Shown here: positions 12,120-14,656 of the stretch, one piece after another
Layout: each line of letters begins with the position of its first letter
Numbering within the stretch: position 1 is the first letter of the stretch
Source of the DNA: Syntrophomonas sp.
Lineage (GTDB): Bacteria > Bacillota > Syntrophomonadia > Syntrophomonadales > Syntrophomonadaceae
DNA: 14,656 bases
Assembly (NCBI GenBank): GCA_028709355.1
Contig: JAQVXF010000010.1
Span: 1 to 14,656 of the forward strand
Direction of reading: 5' to 3'
Translations under genes and position numbers: made by a program
The notes under the pieces: generated by a model
The model's database searches: none
Told to the model about the DNA's origin: nothing
The model's input: the letters and a program-made list of their open reading frames with translations, nothing else

Positions 12120-13109
12120 TTACTCCTCCGGCTCTGACTCCCCTTCATAGCGAAATTTGAAGAAATGCTGCCCAAAGAAGGTATCGTAATTGGTGAAAAG
12201 ATCACCTTCCCCGCCTGGCTCATCTCTCTTGCTGGTGAAGATATACATCTTGGCATCGAGGTTATCCATGGCATGCAACAATAAAGCCTCTGGAAACATC
12301 GGCACCACTGGAGAGCCAAATTCCAGATTGCCGTGGTGGCTCAGGATCATGTGCTTTAGCATCCATTCCAACTCGGGCGGAAAATTAATGCCCGCCTCGC
12401 GGAGCTGCCCAACTGCTATGGTGACCATCTCCGTTCCCAACACAATGTGGCCCACCAATCGACCTTCAACCGTATATTGGGGAATCACTTTTACTTCCAG
12501 TTCGGCTATCTTGCCGATATCATGGAGTATGGCGCCGGTCACTACCAGGTCCCGGTTCATTCCCGGCAAAACCTCTAAAGCCCGCATACACAGATCGACT
12601 ACCTCGATGGTGTGTTCCAGTAGCCCGCCGCTGTAATTATGGTGAATGGATTTGGCGGCTGGAGCCCGGCAAAAAAGTTCCATATGTTCGGGGGTGAAGA
12701 TCCGATTCAGAAGATTCCCCAGATTAATATCCAGGATCGATTCCAGGTAGTGGTTTAATCTCTGCCTTAAGTTCGTTTGGCTGATAGCTGGGCCCGGCAG
12801 ATAGATGGCAGGATCCTCATCCAGTACCTTTATCCGCTTAACGGTGACTTGAATTCTACCGTTGAAACTCCCGATATCTGCTAGCAGGCCCAGTACCGCT
12901 CCTTCTTGGAAATCCCCTGCTATCTGGCAGTTCTCCCAGACGACTCCGTCGATACTGCCGGTGCTGTCGCCCAGTTTGATATTGTACATGTCTTTTCCAT
13001 CTTTGGTTTTACGGTGTAGTCGATGCAGCAAAAGATATTTTCCAAATACTTGCTCCCCTGGCGTCATAGCTTTGAGCTCCTTAATGAGCGAAGGTCCTTT
13101 TCTATCCAT
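12120..13109 (-). CDS. yhaM: YhaM-type 3'-5' exoribonuclease (OB-fold plus HD domain)
   Basis: A 329-residue cytosolic protein with an N-terminal OB-fold (about 20-100; IKLGDSTGSIDGVVWEN is the nucleic-acid-binding strand pattern) and a C-terminal HD domain (about 150-295). Metal ligands of the HD domain are visible: H166 in GGLLEHT, H196-D197 in AILHDIGK, H221 (VGHIV), HH at 258-259 (ILSHHG), and D282 in LLLHAMDNLDAK. YhaM trims RNA from the 3' end, and in Bacillus also acts on DNA. Length and order agree with YhaM (about 314 aa). The ATG at 13109 has AAGGGAGAG upstream, 51 nt after the radical SAM gene. The ribonuclease role rests on family resemblance. No terminator was seen in the 164-nt gap before rpmE. 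Confidence 0.88.
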   Translation of the reverse strand: MDRKGPSLIKELKAMTPGEQVFGKYLLLHRLHRKTKDGKDMYNIKLGDSTGSIDGVVWENCQIAGDFQEGAVLGLLADIGSFNGRIQVTVKRIKVLDEDPAIYLPGPAISQTNLRQRLNHYLESILDINLGNLLNRIFTPEHMELFCRAPAAKSIHHNYSGGLLEHTIEVVDLCMRALEVLPGMNRDLVVTGAILHDIGKIAELEVKVIPQYTVEGRLVGHIVLGTEMVTIAVGQLREAGINFPPELEWMLKHMILSHHGNLEFGSPVVPMFPEALLLHAMDNLDAKMYIFTSKRDEPGGEGDLFTNYDTFFGQHFFKFRYEGESEPEE

Positions 13110-13160
13110 TGTTCTCTCCCTTGAGTGTACAGCGATGGCTTCACTGATTATTACATCATG

Positions 13161-14420
13161 CTATCTGACTGGGTGGGTATAGGATCCGATAACTGTGCCG
13201 GGCAGCTCCGCCTGCAACATACCAATCATGCCTGGTATACCGATTACCCCGCCGCCCTTGGAAAAAATCTTGAGTATCTGGTCCGGATCAATATTGAGAT
13301 TACGCAGTTGGATCATATCCACACCATATTTTTGCACAAAGAGGAGCAGGGCCTCAACCTCTTCTTCTCTGTCAGTAAAGCCGGGCAAGGTCAGCAAGTT
13401 GAGGGAAACCTTCACCCCAGCCTGACGGGCGAACTCTATCGAAGCAGTCACATCGGAAAATTGGTAATTGTGAGGGCGATGATAGCTCATGTAATTGTCT
13501 TTGCGCAGTGAAAATACCGTTACTCGGACTGCGTCCAGCCCAGCTCGACAAAGTTGCTGGATTCCTTGAGTGTAGCCTGCGTTGGTGTTGATATTGATGG
13601 TGCCCTGGTCAGTATGCAGACGAATATGCGCAATCGCAGCCGCCAGATCACCCGCATTAAGTGAGGGTTCGCCTTCACATCCTTGACCGAAGGAAATGAT
13701 GCCCTGGCGAGCCTGCAGCAGATGGGCAAGGCCCAATTCACTTATTTCCCCAATGGAAGGGCGAAAATCAAGCCGCTGCTGAGGTGAATCCACGGGTAAG
13801 TGACTTTCGGAGATACATCCCAAGCAGTCCGCGTTGCATGCGGTCATGGTGGGTATCCCCCCCTCCCAGCGCCGGTAAAATATATTCTGGGCGGTATAGC
13901 AACTGTATTGCAGCGCGCAATGGGCCAGCTGTCTTAATATCCTATTGGATGGAAACCTCTGCAACATCATGGAGATCCGGCGGGGCAATCCTTCGGTATT
14001 GAAATAGTGAGGATGCCAGTTGCGATGCAGGTCAGACTGAACCGCAGCAACCCATATCCTCCCGGCCCGAAATCCGACTGCTGCGTAACCTAACAAAGGG
14101 ATAGCTGGCGAAGAACTTGGCGAAACATAGGCCGGTAGAAGGGTGCGCGTAAAACCCTGTGGAAGCAGGGCCGCCACTGCCTGGATGCTCATCCCTTCAG
14201 ACGGTGGATTCAGCAGCCGGGGGCGCTCTCCATCCCACCCGACCGGTAGTTGATTTGGCACCGCCACCAGCGATGCTCCATTTGGTAAGGGTATCATTTC
14301 CCCCCCCTCCGGAACTACCCACTGGAGACCGCTGCGGGCCAGCATTTCCAACCCCGGAAACTCCATCACTTCTCCATCTCGGTTGGCAAATAGGGGCAAC
14401 CAGCGCTTCGTCGTTGCCAT
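13161..14420 (-). CDS. Radical SAM protein of unknown function with a large N-terminal region
   Basis: The 419-residue protein has the radical SAM iron-sulfur motif CxxxCxxC at C195, C199 and C202, about halfway along. The usual GGE-type motif following it appears as GQGCEGEPSL (245-254), with an extra Cys248. Later strands (GTININTNAGY near 273-283, VKVSLNLLTLPGFTD near 336-350, DMIQLRNLNIDP near 368-379) fit a TIM-barrel-like core. The N-terminal 190 residues resemble nothing I recognise; they contain C168 and C174, which could be part of a second cluster site. The substrate is unknown. The ATG at 14420 has GAGGTG upstream. The next gene, 51 nt on, is a YhaM-like exoribonuclease, so a link to RNA is possible but only inferred. 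Confidence 0.9.
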   Translation of the reverse strand: MATTKRWLPLFANRDGEVMEFPGLEMLARSGLQWVVPEGGEMIPLPNGASLVAVPNQLPVGWDGERPRLLNPPSEGMSIQAVAALLPQGFTRTLLPAYVSPSSSPAIPLLGYAAVGFRAGRIWVAAVQSDLHRNWHPHYFNTEGLPRRISMMLQRFPSNRILRQLAHCALQYSCYTAQNIFYRRWEGGIPTMTACNADCLGCISESHLPVDSPQQRLDFRPSIGEISELGLAHLLQARQGIISFGQGCEGEPSLNAGDLAAAIAHIRLHTDQGTININTNAGYTQGIQQLCRAGLDAVRVTVFSLRKDNYMSYHRPHNYQFSDVTASIEFARQAGVKVSLNLLTLPGFTDREEEVEALLLFVQKYGVDMIQLRNLNIDPDQILKIFSKGGGVIGIPGMIGMLQAELPGTVIGSYTHPVR

Positions 14421-14500
14421 AATTGTTGGTCACCTCGTTTCTGCTGGAGTCAGCCGACTCAAGCCAACTAATCCTCCCATAAGGGGTTGTTTGTTGGCGC

Positions 14501-14532
14501 AGGCATCAAAGCCGCCCAGCGGCTTGCTGCCT
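14501..14532 (-). promoter_or_regulatory. Strong imperfect hairpin upstream of the radical SAM gene
   Basis: AAGCCGC (14509-14515) and GCGGCTT (14519-14525) form a 7-bp stem with a 3-nt loop, extended after a small internal loop by AGGCA (14501-14505) and TGCCT (14528-14532). It lies 81 nt upstream of the radical SAM start and after the possible end of another gene. No T-run follows on either strand, so it does not fit a classic intrinsic terminator; a factor-dependent end or a leader structure is possible. The rest of the 134-nt non-coding stretch 14421-14554 shows only the radical SAM ribosome binding site. Confidence 0.5.
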
Positions 14533-14554
14533 ATTAAGACTCATTACTCCATAC

Positions 14555-14656
14555 TCAACCGGGTTGGGCCGCTGATGACCCCTCATCGTCCCCGGCAATA
14601 GGCCGCAGCAATGATCGCTTGCCATTATAGGCGGTTATTTCGAGCCGAGTAGTCCC
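14555..14656 (-). CDS. Possible C-terminal end of an unidentified gene (cut by window edge)
   Basis: One minus-strand frame is open from the right edge to a TGA at 14557-14555, giving 33 residues that start with GTTRLEITAYNGKRSLLRP and end in a Gly/Ala/Ser-rich tail. The other two minus-strand frames stop within about 30 nt of the edge. The first half looks like a beta-strand plus basic stretch of a real protein, but the piece is too short to assign to a family, and a chance open frame of this length is quite possible. The dense gene packing and same-strand layout of the region make a real gene end plausible. Confidence 0.35.
   Translation of the reverse strand, partial: GTTRLEITAYNGKRSLLRPIAGDDEGSSAAQPG

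Noticed and set aside
14531..14558. Weak promoter-like TTGAGT, 16 nt, TAATAG upstream of the radical SAM gene
   Set aside because: The match is poor in both boxes and the -35 overlaps a possible coding end; not enough to list as a promoter.
1..14656. CRISPR arrays, insertion sequences, toxin-antitoxin or defence genes
   Set aside because: No spaced direct repeats, transposase motifs, terminal inverted repeats or defence-type domains were seen; the region is housekeeping throughout.

Overview
The window is about 14.7 kb of bacterial chromosome with every supportable gene on the minus strand, so transcription runs from the right edge to the left. Gene content and order (rpmE, a DUF1385 protein, prfA, prmC, sua5, a YwlE-type phosphatase, rpiB, glyA, comEB, then the F1Fo ATP synthase operon) are typical of Firmicutes. 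A YhaM-type exoribonuclease, a protein-arginine-phosphatase-like enzyme, an AtpZ protein and strong AGGAGG-type ribosome binding sites agree with this. I infer a member of the Clostridia, perhaps near Syntrophomonadaceae or Peptococcaceae; the species cannot be fixed from the sequence alone. No tRNA, rRNA, CRISPR array, insertion sequence or phage gene was seen.

Layout from right (upstream) to left (downstream). 14555-14656: possible C-terminal tail of an unidentified gene cut by the window edge, followed by a strong hairpin. 13161-14420: an uncharacterised radical SAM protein. 12120-13109: an OB-fold plus HD-domain exoribonuclease. 11752-12061: rpmE (ribosomal protein L31) with a clear sigma-A-type promoter, a structured leader and its own intrinsic terminator. 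4748-11671: a tight run of housekeeping genes (DUF1385 membrane protein, prfA, prmC, sua5, ywlE, rpiB, glyA, comEB, a MazG-like pyrophosphohydrolase) with overlaps or very short gaps. 4465-4747: a structured non-coding gap likely to carry the ATP synthase promoter and leader. 1-4464: atpZ, atpB, atpE, atpF, atpH, atpA and the start of atpG.

The middle run joins translation functions (RF1, its Gln methyltransferase, the t6A-forming Sua5, L31) to one-carbon and nucleotide metabolism (GlyA, dCMP deaminase, MazG-like) and the pentose phosphate pathway (RpiB). The ATP synthase genes encode the Fo membrane parts first and the F1 parts after; no atpI is seen.

I found no clear new multi-gene defence or mobile system; this is mainly a conserved housekeeping region. 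The most useful observations are: the ywlE phosphatase appears to start at a CTG codon, so a standard ATG call removes its catalytic P-loop; the rpmE terminator is placed so that it may act as an attenuator for the downstream operon; the ATP synthase leader has alternating G and C blocks able to form competing structures; subunit b has a signal-peptide-like extension; subunit c lacks the key sodium-binding Gln; and the radical SAM protein has a large N-terminal region of unknown role.
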